Shown here one piece after another: positions 23,315 through 34,883 of a DNA stretch of 64,000 nt (the stretch's first letter is position 1; every line of letters starts with the position of its first letter). The position numbers were made by a program, and so were the translations under genes. Source of the stretch: Tetracentron sinense (taxonomy: Eukaryota > Streptophyta > Magnoliopsida > Trochodendrales > Trochodendraceae). Where the stretch lies: positions 21,024,607 to 21,088,606 of the forward strand of contig CM026568.1 in the NCBI GenBank assembly GCA_015143295.1, given 5' to 3'. The notes below the pieces were generated by a model, which worked only from the letters and a program-made list of their open reading frames with translations, ran no database searches and was not told where the DNA came from.

Positions 23315-25879
23315 TGTCACGCCCCAAAACCCCACCTAGGAGAATGTGAGATCTTGGCACATGACTTACTTAATAATTCATCATATTAAAAGCAATTAAG
23401 GCACACTAAAAATATAGACCTAAAAATTTCTTCCATTAATGACATCAACTAAATGCATAATCCATAATCAATAACCAATATATAATAAAATCTTGATCAT
23501 TCATCATGATCATAATCATAAAACTAAACTGAAATAGAAATGTCTATGATGTCAATAAAAGTCTCTCTGAATTTTTCAACTACTAATGAAATAACTTGAA
23601 TAATAGGGCCATCGGTCAAAGTCCCTTTCTTCATATGGATAGTCACCTTCGGATTCCTCGATGTACTTCTCTTCTTCCCAAGGTCCAGGAGCACAAATGT
23701 CAAAACCTGAAACTAAACATAGACCTGCCAACAACAAAAGTCATTGGTTGAGTAACGAGTTACTCCGCGTATATAACAGATCATAATAAACAATATAAAG
23801 AATAACATCTTACATGCATTTCATCACTTCATTCATCAGCTTACATTTCAAATCAGAGTGCGGAAAATAAACATGTACATTATGTCAATTTCTTTATTTT
23901 CTTTATTTATTTTCATGTTTTTCATATTTCATACGTTATCATCTCACCAATACTCATTCACATGCATTTGTAATAACTTAAAATACTGCTTTACCGGGTA
24001 TAAGGAAATAGGTTACTATACTTTACTTTACCGAGATACCATCCTTCGTACATTATCCGGTACAGACGACTTAGTACATTTTCCGGTATGACGGCTTACT
24101 TACTTTGACATCTATCTCGCCATTTCTGATGGTATCCGGTGGTACACAACACAACATACATTACCGCTTTTGCGTGTCTTTCTTTCTCACTTTTCTTACT
24201 TTACTTTTGGTTTCTCTTATATCTTATTACTGTATTTAATTCTTTCTTCTTACTTTTGCATATTTTTCATTCGTGAGTGCATAATGATATACCTCTTGTT
24301 TAAATTGCACCTAAGACTAACCGTCAAGGGTCATAGGACATCTCACCATAGCATCCCATACCACTATGTTAACCAGGCCTAGGCAAGCCTGACTTTCATC
24401 AGAAGTTCGTTTACCCAATGGTATATCATGTATTAGGAACATAAAAGAAACACACAAACTATCATATTTCTAATGATTCAACAATATAAAAAAATTCACA
24501 GTTGGCATTAAAAGTATTCCTAAATCATGATCTAATTTAAATGTCAAAATCTCCTGTTTGTTTAATCAAGATCAATATTCTAATCGTAATCCTTTTTAAT
24601 TGATAATAATTTTCTTAAATTTTTAAACATAAAATCAACTCAAATATCATTAAATATCACAATTAAATCATCCATTCAAATCCATCCATCATCTCATTAT
24701 TCTCATAAATCTGCACACTTCAATAACTTTCTCAATCCACATATTGAATCATAAATAAATTATACATAGTTCTTCACATCCTACCTTAACGATTGAATAA
24801 TAATAAAACAATATCATCAATGAGTTCTTCACATCCTATTTTAACAATCAATGAATAATAAAACGATATCATAAATAGGTTCTTCACGTCCTATTTTAAC
24901 CGTCAAATAATAATAAAACTACATCATAAATAGGTTTTTCACATCCTAATTTAACCATGAAAGAGTAATAAAACGATATCATAAATGAGTTCTTCACATC
25001 CTAATTTAACCATCAAAGAGTTATAAAACGATATCATAAATAGGTTATTTACATCCTATTTTAACTGTCAAATAATAATTAAACTACATCATAAATAGGT
25101 TCTTCACATCCTAATTTAACCATCAAAGAGTAATAAAACGATATCATAAATGAGTTCTTCACATCCTAATTTAACCATCAAAGAGTCATGAAACGATATC
25201 ATAAATAAGTTATTCACATCCTATTTTAACCATCAAAGGGTAATAAAACGATATCATCAAGAAGTTATTCACATCCTCCTCATTCCTACCTTATTACTTA
25301 GGTTTTCTCCTTTTAATTTATTCTCTTAGGTTAATTATTCAAAATATTGAATACTAGATCTATTATTTACCTCATTTGATTGTCCCCCTACGATCTATCG
25401 CTTGCAAATAGGGTTATATCTTGATCTTCACGTCTCTTTTATCTGACCAATCCTTTGAACTCCTTCAATTTCTCTCTTTCTGATCTCTCAAAAACTCTCC
25501 ATTTTCTCTCTTTTAGGTTTAGAAGGTCTTAGAAATCCTAACCCCCGAGTATAAAGGGGTTTTTATAACATTGGGAGCCCTAGGGACTCAAACCCACGAA
25601 AAATCGCTCAGCCCACCGCCAAATGGCGTTTTGAGCGATCGATCGCCGGCACCGGAATTTTTTTTTTTTTAAAAGTCATTTGCTACTTTTTGTTTTTCTT
25701 TTATTTAGTGTAATTTATCTCCATAAATTCACTAAATCGAGTGAATTAAATGAGTTTTGGAACTCAAGATTTTAATACATTATTCTCTTCTAAGATTTAC
25801 GTATAATATTACGTATATTTATTTAGGCAATTAACTCAAACCATTATGAAACTAGTGAATTAAATGCGGGTCGTTACAG
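23315..25879 (-). repeat. 5' LTR of the chromovirus, complete
   Basis: Read on the minus strand it begins TGTAACGACCCG at 25879 and ends GGGGCGTGACA at 23315, 2,565 bases. It contains a second copy of the 55-bp array and GATCGATCGCC near 25636-25648. Confidence 0.9.
24770..25278. repeat. 55-bp tandem array in the 5' LTR (nine copies)
   Basis: Nine 55-base units from 24770 to 25264 plus a partial copy, in the same order of subtypes as the array at 17226-17734. Equal copy number in both LTRs means the array was already present when the element was copied. Confidence 0.92.
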
Positions 25880-27165
25880 TTTCCTTATCATTGGAATACC
25901 TAGGCATATCTCTACTAGGAATTTTGCATTTTGCGTGGATCCGATGCAGTTTCTTTGGCAAAACTTCAATTTATTCAGTTAAAAGATTAATGACCGAATA
26001 CTAAATTGTACAAATAAATATTGCTAAATAAATTTCATTTGTTCTAAGAAGTAACGCATGTAACAATGAGATCGGAATTCGATGTAAAAAAGGAAAGACT
26101 GAATTGATGCATCAAGTTACAGTGTCATCAGAACATGGCTCCCATGTGTGGATCTGTCCATGCCACAACTGGCACTCTACTTCTCTTTGTTGTCTATCTC
26201 TTGATAGTTTAGTGTTCTTCTATTTTGCTGTTGGCACTCTCCCTCTCTTTATTGTTCTAAATCTTTGCCACTACATGCCTTACTTATATCAAAAACATGC
26301 AATTTTTGGTAATAAAAATGTAAGGCATGCCCTTTTCGGCAAAGCGACTTTAAAATGTAAAGCACGACCTTAGAGTTTTGAGACCGTTTGGGGTGTGCAA
26401 CATGGCACACAGATCGTGTGTGTCCCTTACTAGATGATGTCATGTGTCCCTAAAATCATAATACTCATCTTAATGCGATTGACGCTGGCTCCTTTCGTCC
26501 AAGTCGTTGCTTAAACCCAAAAAGGAAACTTCTTATTAGAAGCCAAAATGTTTTCAACTCCACCCTCCCTATATCACAGCCACAGGAATGGTGGGATCAG
26601 CCATGGAGAGCCTACGAAGGCGCAGAATCTGGGGATTTTCCTCTGGGATAAGTCTTTCCCAGGTTGAGATTCTTAGGCTCAGTGACAATGCAAAGGGTTC
26701 TGAAAATCTGAAAGAGAACACCAAATCAGTCATCAAACGCAGAAAGACACCGGAGAAAACATTTTGAAAACCAAGAACCATGTATAATGAGAGGGGTGTC
26801 TATTTCAAGAATATGAAATAGTGGAGAAAATTGTCTCAAGTTGGCGAGTCTTTGTGTCACCGGTAGTCTTCTGTATATATTAATTTTGAAAAAATATTCT
26901 TGAAACCCAAGCACATCTGAATGCTCTGCAACTTTAGAAAAGGGGAAGAGTGCTCTGCAAGTTTCTTTTTATGGAAAAAGTAAAAGAGGAGAAGAAAGAA
27001 GAAAGAAGAAAGAAGAAAGAAGAAAGAAGAAAGAGGGGAAAACATAGAAGAGGAGGTGCGGCACAACTTTCCTATTTTTGGCTTTTAGTAACAAGTTTTT
27101 TTTTTTTTGAGTTTAAGCAACGACTTGGACCGAAGGAGTGGAGTCAATCGCATTAAGATGAGTAT
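25880..27165. other. Unassigned DNA with an AAGAAAG microsatellite
   Basis: No gene is recognised. A purine run built on GAAGAAA occupies about 26990-27035. The few open frames are short and domainless. The text at 26380-26470 and that at 27540-27610 share words such as GTGTGCAACATGGCACA and ATGTGTCCCTAAAATCAT in opposite orientation, so an older inverted repeat may enclose the MITE at 27175. Confidence 0.4.
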
Positions 27166-27174
27166 TATGATTTT

Positions 27175-27533
27175 GGAGCCAAATCATCTCCGGTGATTAC
27201 CGGATTTGGCAAATCCAGTTATCACCCCTAGAGGTTGCCAAGTGTCTCTTTTGACACCCCTTAACCGTGGCTAAGGTTCACCCACCCATTTTTGGTTTTT
27301 TTTAAATATTAATTCTTTTTTTTAAAATTAAAAAACTATTTTTAATATTAAAAAAACTCTAAAAACAGTTTTTTAATTTTAAAAAAAGAATTAATATTTA
27401 AAAAAAAAAAGCCAAAAATGGGTGGGTGAACCCTTGGGGTGGGTGAACCTTACCCATGGTTAAGAGGTGTCAAAGGAGACACGTGGCGACCTCTAGGGGT
27501 GATAACCGGATTTGCCGTAGAGGATTTGATTCC
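27175..27533. mobile_element. Fold-back MITE A, 9-bp target duplication
   Basis: The perfect direct repeat TATGATTTT flanks it (27166-27174 and 27534-27542). Ends GGAGCCAAATC and GATTTGATTCC are inverted. Pairing continues through CCGG, CCTCTAGGGGT(GATAAC), GTGTCTCYTTTGACACC and GGTTCACCCACCC into a central A/T palindrome. 359 bp. A 9-bp duplication and long TIR suggest a Mutator-like origin. Confidence 0.85.
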
Positions 27534-27542
27534 TATGATTTT

Positions 27543-28028
27543 AGGGACACATGGCATCATCCGGTAAGGAGCACACAGGATCTGTGCCATGTTGCTCACC
27601 CCAAACGGTCTCTAGAGTTTTGCCGTATATTCCATGATAACGTGTTTTTGTACATTGACGCTTTCCTGCTCAATTTTTAGTTTCGGTCTAAAGAGTACTC
27701 TAAACACGACCTTAGAATTTAGAAACCTACCCATATCTTGTCTGTATCATTGGAAAACGTTAATTTTTTGACTGAGACTCTATAATAGGATTAGCCCATT
27801 GAGATTGTGACAAGAAACGTTCCATTTTTCAAGCTCATTGAGATTGGGTTTCTTACATAAAATAGTAACAAATCAAACTTCGTTTTTTTAAAAAAAGAAT
27901 AATAAAACCAACAATATTACCCTCTCTTACATACAATAAGAACAGATCATACATAATAAAACCAACACTAATAATATCATAGCCATCACGCATACTGCAG
28001 TTGAAAAGCACAAATAGATCCTATCAAT
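27543..28028. other. Downstream flank of PCR copy 2
   Basis: No coding exon. The last 120 bases before the stop codon resemble the matching region at 850-982 downstream of PCR copy 1 (ACAATATYACC, AAGAACAGATCATWCAT), so duplication of the locus extends beyond the coding part. Confidence 0.5.
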
Positions 28029-28788
28029 CTATCGGCTCATGCCTCCTTGCACGACAGGAGCCATCGCAACTCCTTGAGTTTGCCTCTCCACATTACCATC
28101 CCATCCTAAACAAATTCAAAGAACCAGCACAATTAGACCCCATCAGAAAAACACAGATGTATTGATTAATAAAGAGACAAATTAAGATACCTATGGACAT
28201 GTCAAATCCACGGTTCTTGAGCTCCCTGTACTCTTGGCATAAGGCGCATCCCTCGCAACAAAAATGAACAAGGCCATCACCGCACGGGCTTTCCTCCAAG
28301 GAATACTGCTGCCTCAATTTTGTGCGATAAAAACACGAGTATAAGCAACCACAAGCACTCACAGTTGTGATAAGTGAATAGATCGCTGCATTTGCTATAC
28401 CAGCTGCACTCACGCCCACCAACAACATCTAACATTAAACTTATTCCCATATTTGTTAATCACATTACATAATTCACTATCTCTACAACTACTACTTACA
28501 GGAAGATCCCTTATCTAGAATCTCAGTGATCCTGCCAAACGTAATGCATGGACACCAGCATGTTATGCAACCTGTGAAAAGGAGGCACCTATCAGATCCA
28601 AAAAATTAAAGGTCATGAACAGACTCTAATCCGAAGAAGAGATCAAACTCACAATTGCCGACATCGGAGCCGCAGTCACAGAGGCCGGTCGACCAAGTCG
28701 CCGGATGGCTAGATTGCATCTGAAGAGTATCATGGGGTTTCTCACTGTAGAATTGATTTGTCGAACTCACCGGAACGCCGGTTGCCAT
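28029..28788 (-). CDS. PCR: PLAC8-domain PCR protein, copy 2, shortened N-terminus
   Basis: Exons 28788-28653, 28571-28500, 28403-28191 and 28105-28029 sum to 498 nt, 165 residues. Junction phases and the lengths of exons 2-4 (72, 213, 77) equal those of copy 1. The motif CC-x4-CPC is at C46-C54, followed by the PLAC8 core with [17 protein letters not shown] and the end GGMSR. The paralogues start with an M(H/N)xSNPxDY peptide; here the homologous upstream stretch (PAPSTPPPFSQR) is open but runs into a TAA with no ATG. The first usable start is therefore ATG 28788, about 14 residues later in the alignment. The membrane-embedded core is intact, so the protein may still work. A membrane Cd/Zn transport or cell-number role is the family expectation. 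Confidence 0.85.
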
Positions 28789-28990
28789 CGTCCGTTGACT
28801 GAATGGAGGAGGTGTCGAGGGTGCTGGAAAAGCCCGGGCTATTTACTTGAATATTAAGCTCTGGAGATGGGAATTGAGAGATCAAATTTTTTTTTTTGGT
28901 TGAAGAGATATCAATTTCTTAACCTTAACCAACAAAAAAGAGATCAATTTCAAGAAGGGTGTTTGAAGAGAAATGTTAGTTAGGTTGACA

Positions 28991-28998
28991 CTTTTATA
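28991..28998 (-). promoter_or_regulatory. Probable TATA box of PCR copy 2
   Basis: TATAAAAG on the minus strand in the same conserved block as that of copy 1 (AATGTTAGTTRGGTTGA on the plus strand). It lies about 205 bases before the ATG because the ancestral start is lost. Confidence 0.5.
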
Positions 28999-29187
28999 TT
29001 ACTTAGAATAAGCTGCACGTTTAAGGCATGTACAATATTTTTCTTACACAAATCTCAAAAATAAAAAACAGAAATTTTCAAAGAGAATAACTATCAACAG
29101 GAAATTCTTTCCTGGCGTGTGGAGTGTCTATTGCTCATCTGAAATACAACTGGAAAGAATTATTAACAGAGAAAATAGGACTTCTAT

Positions 29188-29286
29188 TGAGACCGCAAAA
29201 GGGCTGAGACTGTGCATGAATGAGCGGGATTTCAGGTGGAGCCCACCTTCATACGGTAGGTCCACCTCGGCCCTTGTGCGGTCTCA
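29188..29286. repeat. Fold-back element upstream of PCR copy 2
   Basis: TGAGACCGCAAAAGGGCTGAG, 29188-29208, pairs at 19 of 21 positions with 29266-29286. The inner block GGTGGAGCCCACC / GGTCCACCT is also partly self-complementary. Its end words match the fold-back at 1884-2008. Confidence 0.7.
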
Positions 29287-29404
29287 AAATCATTTCCCAG
29301 GAAAATAATAACTTCCATGGTTGGTGACATGAGGAGGGTCTCTCAATGAATCCTATTTTTTGTCACGGGTCTTTTTAAGTCTCTTTTAAGTGTGATTAAG
29401 ATTC

Positions 29405-29690
29405 ACTCACCCTCGAATGTCTTCGTTTGACGAGAAAATGGGTGAAAGAAAAGAAATGAAAAAAAAAATTAAATTTTTTTTTTATACAACCATCAAAAGA
29501 TGGAGAAAGTTTTAAGAGAAAGTTTGTAACTATTGAGAAAGTGCAAAAAGATGAATTCAACACAACCATCAAAAGATGAAGGAAGTTTTGAGGAGAAAGT
29601 TTATCACTACTGAAAAAATGCAAGAAAATGAAAGTATATTTCTTGCAAACCAAGCGCAAGAAAACTCATTTTTCTTTTAATTTCACCCAT
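29405..29690. mobile_element. Degenerate Harbinger-like MITE relative
   Basis: Words such as ACAACCATCAAAAGATG, GAGAAAGTTT and TTTCTTGCAAACCAAGC match, in reverse orientation, the element at 55477-55724. The phrase around CATCAAAAGATGRA is present twice (29490 and 29567), an internal duplication. The ends are eroded. Confidence 0.5.
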
Positions 29691-29867
29691 CTAATTTTAG
29701 ATTTTAGGGAAAAACAATTAACCACAAAGGGTTAAAAAAATTTAAATAGAGTTCATGGGCCATTAAAGGGACTATATGAGAGTTGGAGCAATATTAGCTC
29801 CTTCCCGTGGAGCCAACTGTTACTGTATGAATATGGGACTTAAATGAAACCGGAAAGAATTATTAAA

Positions 29868-30252
29868 GGCACAGGATTCTCTCGAGTTGAACTCGAGAGA
29901 ATCTCTCGAGTTGGAACCCCTAGAGGTCGCCACGTGTCTCCTTTGACACCCCTTAACCATGGGTAAGGTTCACCCACCCCTAGGGTTCACTAACCCATCC
30001 TTGGTTTTTTTTTATTAATTATTATTTTTTAAATTAAAAAAACTGTTTTTAGAGTTTTTTAATATTAAAAATATTTTTTTAATTTAAAAAATAATAATTA
30101 ATTAAAAAAAATAAAACCAAGGATGGGTTAGTGAACCCTAGGGGTGGGTGAACCTTACCCATGGTTAAAGGGTGTCAAAGGAGACAAAGGCGACCTCTAG
30201 GGGTTCCAACTCGAGAGATTCTATCGAGTTGAACTCGAGAGGATCCTGAGCC
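29868..30252. mobile_element. Fold-back MITE B, 9-bp target duplication
   Basis: Flanked by ATTATTAAA at 29859-29867 and 30253-30261. Ends GGCACAGGATTCTCTCGAG and its inverse differ at two positions. Extra CTCGAG palindromes lie near both ends. The core is the same as in MITE A (CCTCTAGRGG, GTGTCTCCTTTGACACC, GGTTCACCCACCC, A/T centre). 385 bp. Confidence 0.87.
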
Positions 30253-30323
30253 ATTATTAAAATACGGAACTTGAATGAAACATAAGGACTGATTCAAAAG
30301 GGAAGGAAACTTGTGTTCATCAT

Positions 30324-31539
30324 TGTAACTTGCATGTAGTGTCTAGCATAGCCTATTATGTATTAAGTGTCCAGTTGGGATTTAGAATATCCAACATGTA
30401 AATATGGAGTTATCTACTAAGTATGTTAGTGTGGTACAAAGAGTCCTAGGGAGTTGATACGTGTGGGAGTGGGGTGGTTACAACTAAGGAAGTTAGTAGT
30501 CCTTGTGTAAGTAGAGTCGTGTGTAAGTCATGGGGTGAGATGTGGTGTATATATATATCCACCGAGTTCTCTTGGAAAATCAATGAATGAAAAGCTTTGT
30601 CTAAAATGCCTAAGGAGGATAACCCCCTCGAAGTGGTCTCCATCCCTATTTCTTCTCATCTTATCTCTTCTAAAGTAACTTACACGTTACAAGTGGTATC
30701 AGAGCCGTCGACCTCGGGAATGGCCAACTGTATATGCTCCATGTTGGAAAATGTGAGGAAACTTCAAGCAATTTCAAAGTATCAAGGCCAACTACTTGAG
30801 AAACTTAGCAATATGCTCACAGTTGAAAGACTAGACTACATTGAAAAAGATGTCAAAGCGAACGCTAATGAGATCAATTCACCTGCTTTGATTGGCAAGA
30901 ATCAAAATGAGCATACCATGATAGACAACTTTGTGATCCCACAGCTTGACAAAATAGTTAATGAATGGTGTTCTTGCAACAAAAGGTTTGACGCAATTGC
31001 TATATCAAGAACTTCGTTTGCCATTTGTCCGGTAGGAAATAAACTGGCGTTGCAGGAGACTGTAAAGAAGAAGAAGAAAAGGCCAAAGAATATGTGGAAG
31101 AAGAGAAAAAAAAAAAAAAAGGGTCTATCCAGCGTCCAACCTTGAGGACAAGGTTGCTTGAAGGGGAATGAAATGTAACGTGCATGTAGTGTCTAGCATA
31201 GCCTATTATGTATTAAGTGTCCAGTTGGGATTTAGAATATCCAACATGTAAATATGGAGTTATCTACTAAGTATGTTAGTGTGGTACAAAGAGTCCTAGG
31301 GAGTTGATACGTGTGGGAGTGGGGTGGTTACAACTAAGGAAGTTAGTAGTCCTTGTGTTAGTGGAGTCGTGTGTAAGTCATAGGGTGAGATGTGGTGTAT
31401 ATATATCCACCGAGTTCTCTTGGAAAATCAATGAATGAAAAGCTTTGTCTAAAATGCCCAAGGAGGATAACCCCCTCGAAGTGGTCTCCATCTCTATTTC
31501 TTCTCATCTTATCTCTTCTAAAGTAACTTGCACGTTACA
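30324..31539 (+). mobile_element. TRIM-type non-autonomous LTR retrotransposon
   Basis: Two LTRs, 30324-30691 (368 bp) and 31174-31539 (366 bp), both TGTAAC...GTTACA, differ at about seven bases plus one TA indel. The target duplication is ATCAT (30319-30323, 31540-31544). A perfect iMet primer site TGGTATCAGAGCC lies at 30694-30706, and a purine tract GAAGGGGAATGAAA precedes the second LTR. The 482-bp internal region has no gag, protease, RT or integrase, so mobilisation would need another element. High LTR identity suggests fairly recent insertion. Confidence 0.93.
30721..31145 (+). pseudogene. Internal ORF remnant of the TRIM
   Basis: An open frame after the primer site (MANCICSMLENVRKL...) ends Lys-rich (KKKKRPKNMWKKRKKKKK). 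Beyond the stop, the text reads LEDKVA in another frame. The LEDKV word is common just before the 3' LTR of copia and gypsy elements, suggesting two polyprotein ends joined by deletion. No catalytic motif is present. Confidence 0.45.
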
Positions 31540-31992
31540 ATCATCTAAGCATAGACTTGGTCTTAGTATTTCTTATTCTTACTAAAAAAACAATAAATAG
31601 TTATTTTATGTAGGAAACTGCTTTTTTCATTTCATGAAAACCTTGCTTGTCAAAGTTTTCCATCTCACTTTTTTCTTTAATGAGGAAATGGCACCCATGA
31701 AAGCAATTAGAACTTAGAAGGGCCTCCGATATTTCTATGGCATGTTTTGGTGGAGACGGTCTCGACGCTATTATTAGCATCATTTGTTTTGCTTTGCTGT
31801 TGCCTGTTGTTGTTCTCTTCACCATTGAACCTTGACCAAAGACTGTGTTAGTGCAGTCTCAACTTAAGTATAATGGCACCTAGTTTTTAATTTAACTCTG
31901 CTTCGTAATTGTAGCCCATGTAAATGTCGCTCTTGTAATTTTATTCACACACCATAAAACTTGTTTGCTCACTGCTTCCTTATTTGATAAGA

Positions 31993-32905
31993 CTTTGAAT
32001 TCTCTACGGTTATAACCGTCGAAGGAAACCCGTTATAATTGTATTTACATGTGTCCATTCCTTTAGGCCTATTTGGCTGCACTTTGTTTTTTGTTTTCCT
32101 TTTTTGAAAACAAAAATTTCAAATCTTTTACACAAAACTTGTTTAGTAAATATATTTTCGCTTTCTATTTTTAAAAATTAATAATAATATTTTTAAAAGT
32201 CAAGGGAACATAAATTTTCTACTGCCTCTATTTTTTAAAACAAAAAATAAAAATGAAAAATAAGGACCCACCACCATCCACCCATCCACAACCACCACTA
32301 CCCACCACCCACCAACCACCACCACGACACTATCACCACCACCCACAACTACAATACCACCACCACCACCACCATACTTCCACCACCCACCCACCCACCC
32401 ACCCTCCCACATGCACCCACCCACCCACCGACCACCACCCACACCCACCACCACCACAATACTACCACCATCACCCACCCACCACCACAACACCACCACC
32501 ACCATGACTACCACCACCACCTACCCACCACCACCACCACATCACCACCACTCACTACGCACCTTCACACCACCACCACACACCATCACCACCACCCACC
32601 ACCACACTACACCACCACCACCAGACCACCACCATGAATTTATTTAATCATATTTACCAAACACATTTTTTCCCTTTTTAAAAAAAACAAATAACAATTA
32701 GTAATGCCAAACGTGTTTTCTACTTAAAAAATTTGAAAACAAAAAGTTGTTTCCAATTTTTAAAAAAAGAAAAAACGGAATTGTATCCAGACGACCCCTT
32801 AGTGTTCCATTAAGATTCCGTTATTGTTATCGTTAACATGGAAGGAAAATGGACATGTGTAAACACATAGTTTTAACTAATTTCCTTTGAGTCCGGTTAT
32901 AACCG
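31993..32905. repeat. Fold-back element enclosing a CCA tract (copy 1)
   Basis: AATTCTCTACGGTTATAACCG near 31993-32013 is answered by CGGTTATAACCGTAGAGAATT near 32884-32905. A second inverted block, TTTACATGTGTCCATT / AATGGACATGTGTAAA, lies inside. The arms reach the CCA tract at 32266-32636. The duplicated copy lies at about 35335-36256. Confidence 0.7.
32266..32636. repeat. CCA/CCACCCA-rich microsatellite tract
   Basis: Almost pure C and A (plus strand) with irregular CAC, CCACCA and CCCACC units, about 370 bases. It yields His/Pro/Thr-rich plus frames and Val/Gly/Trp-rich minus frames, which I do not treat as genes. Confidence 0.9.
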
Positions 32906-34883
32906 TAGAGAATTAAAAAAAAAATATCGGGCAAATTTGGGTATCCTGGGCCTAGACTCAAACTAGTTGTGGGCAGTGAAATCTCACCGTCTACAAGGTA
33001 AGTGTATGGTACACCTACCTGCACCAAATTACTACCCATAAAATGGGCAGTTGGGCTTGGCACATGCTAAAGGCACGTACGCCAACTGGCCAAGGGTTGG
33101 CTCACCGCTAACCTGCCTAGCATTAAATGTTGGCAGTAGGACAATTATGCCCCACGGACTCCTTTATGTTAGCCTTCAGGGGACTGACACGTGGTTAGAG
33201 TTTGTCCTTACGGCCAAACTCCCACTTAAGCTCTGCGGATAGACTCTATGAGTCCATCTGCAGGTTAGTCAATGACTAGCCCACTCCATGACCATAAATG
33301 GCCAAAGAATCAATCCAGACTAAGGCTGGACCCATGGTCCTACCCTGTCTTGGTCTGTAGACCGACTAAGGTCAGACCCTGATCCGTAACGCAAATAGGC
33401 TTTGGACCTAACCCAGGCCACGGGTGAGACCCATGATCTCACTCTTTTAATTTGCGGACTGACCAAGGTCAGTCTTTTCCTAGCTGGCTGTCAGATACTG
33501 GCTACCATGTGATAGAGAATCTCTGATAAAAAATAGACTCTGCCAGCTTTGGGGGATCCCAAGATAGAGATCTCATCTTTTCCTCAAATAATAGAGTTTC
33601 ATATGGCACTCCATTCGAAAGGGGGAGTAATATCTCCCATTTTCTTGGAAGATAAGACTCTTCCATATTTTAAAGGAAAACATTTTCCTCTCAGGTTCCC
33701 AAAAAATGGAAACTAATTTGGAGTCCTTCAAGAAAAACGACTCTCATTCGTACCATATTTCTCTAAGAAAAAGGAAACCAACTGTCAAAGGACAGATGAC
33801 TCTCTTTAAAAGGAGAGAACCTTTTTAACCTCCACAAAAGGAGGAAGTCAAAGGGGAGTCCAAAAATGACTCTCCAAAAAGATTTAAAAGAGAGTTTCTC
33901 ACAAAAAACTCTCATGACACATACACAATCGGATGAAGCAAATAGCAAAAAGAGCTTTCTTTTTTTGTGCAAGAAAAACAGCAACCAAGAAGGAAGAAGA
34001 AAGATTTCCCATTAATAGTGAATATCAGGTGAACCCCTAATATGATCACCTCTTTTTTTTTTTTTTTCTATTTTGGATACAAAGACTTCTATGAGGTATC
34101 CTGTAACGCATACATAGGATCTGAACAACTTATTGAATAAATACAAATATTTTATTCAAATATTTGTTCTTTTTTAATTCTTCTTCCTAATCAGAGGTTC
34201 TTTCCTAAATCGGGAAGGTAATTAACAATCTAGGTTTACTCGGATTTGAATGATAGTTCCCCACATAAATAAACTTCATACAACAATTGAGGTAATCTGA
34301 GCACAAGGTTTAAGATGTCAACCACCAAAAAAACGCTTGAAATTTGTGTGTACACTAGCCCTACGTGATGTATAAGTAAACCCCCAACCAATGTTTTAAT
34401 AACCGGACCGGTCATCTAGAAGATCCAGGTTGCTGGGTCTCAAATGAGAGATGACAAGAAGAAGAAGAAGAAGAGGGTATTATTGACATTTTTTATTCTT
34501 TCAGTCTGTAGTTAACTGTTAACAATGAAAAGATTAATGTTGGTGTGTAATCATCATATATTGGGATGCGCCTAGCAGCACCCTTTTAATTAGTCATACC
34601 TAATTAAATCCTAAATCAGTTTTCATTCAAATTCAAATCTAATCTATATGGTGATAGTATAGGAAGTATCTCATTATATTTTATTGTTGTGCAACATAAT
34701 ATCTCCAATATATATCACCTCCATTGTTTGTTCATTGTAGTTCAACTCTACAGCCAATAAAGTCTGACATCCCATAGCTTAGGAAAACTGATATATACTT
34801 TGGGGTACCAGATGATTAACAGCTAATCTGACCAAATTTGGATACAAATACATATATAAGCAAGCGGGTTTATGAGTCTCCCG

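Larger units (their letters stand above)
16245..25879 (-). mobile_element. Decayed Ty3/gypsy chromovirus (Tekay/Del-like)
   Basis: Two direct long terminal repeats flank a gag-pol region in the order gag, protease, RT, RNase H, integrase, chromodomain-like end, all on the minus strand. The upstream LTR is 23315-25879 (2,565 bp, TGT...ACA); the downstream one, 16245-18339, lacks about 480 bases of its outer end. A tRNA-Met-like primer site follows the first LTR and a purine tract precedes the second. At least a dozen stops, frameshifts or deletions break the reading frame, so it cannot be autonomous. No target duplication can be tested because one end is missing. The clade call rests on order, chromodomain-like end and LTR words. 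Confidence 0.93.
31546..34883. repeat. Large tandem duplication, copy 1
   Basis: Begins TAAGCATAGACTTGG at 31546 and ends GAGTCTCCCG at 34883. The same text restarts at 34885. The two copies differ by scattered single bases and homopolymer-length changes. Neither copy has TG...CA ends or a flanking duplication, so this is segmental duplication rather than an LTR pair. Content: a fold-back element with a CCA tract, unassigned DNA (32910-33960), and an LTR end stopping at TGTACA (34354). No gene is recognised. Confidence 0.93.

Noticed and set aside
32200-32520. Val/Gly/Trp-rich minus ORF and His/Pro/Thr-rich plus ORFs
   Set aside because: They are translations of the CCA microsatellite; the same happens in the tracts at 35604 and 46237.
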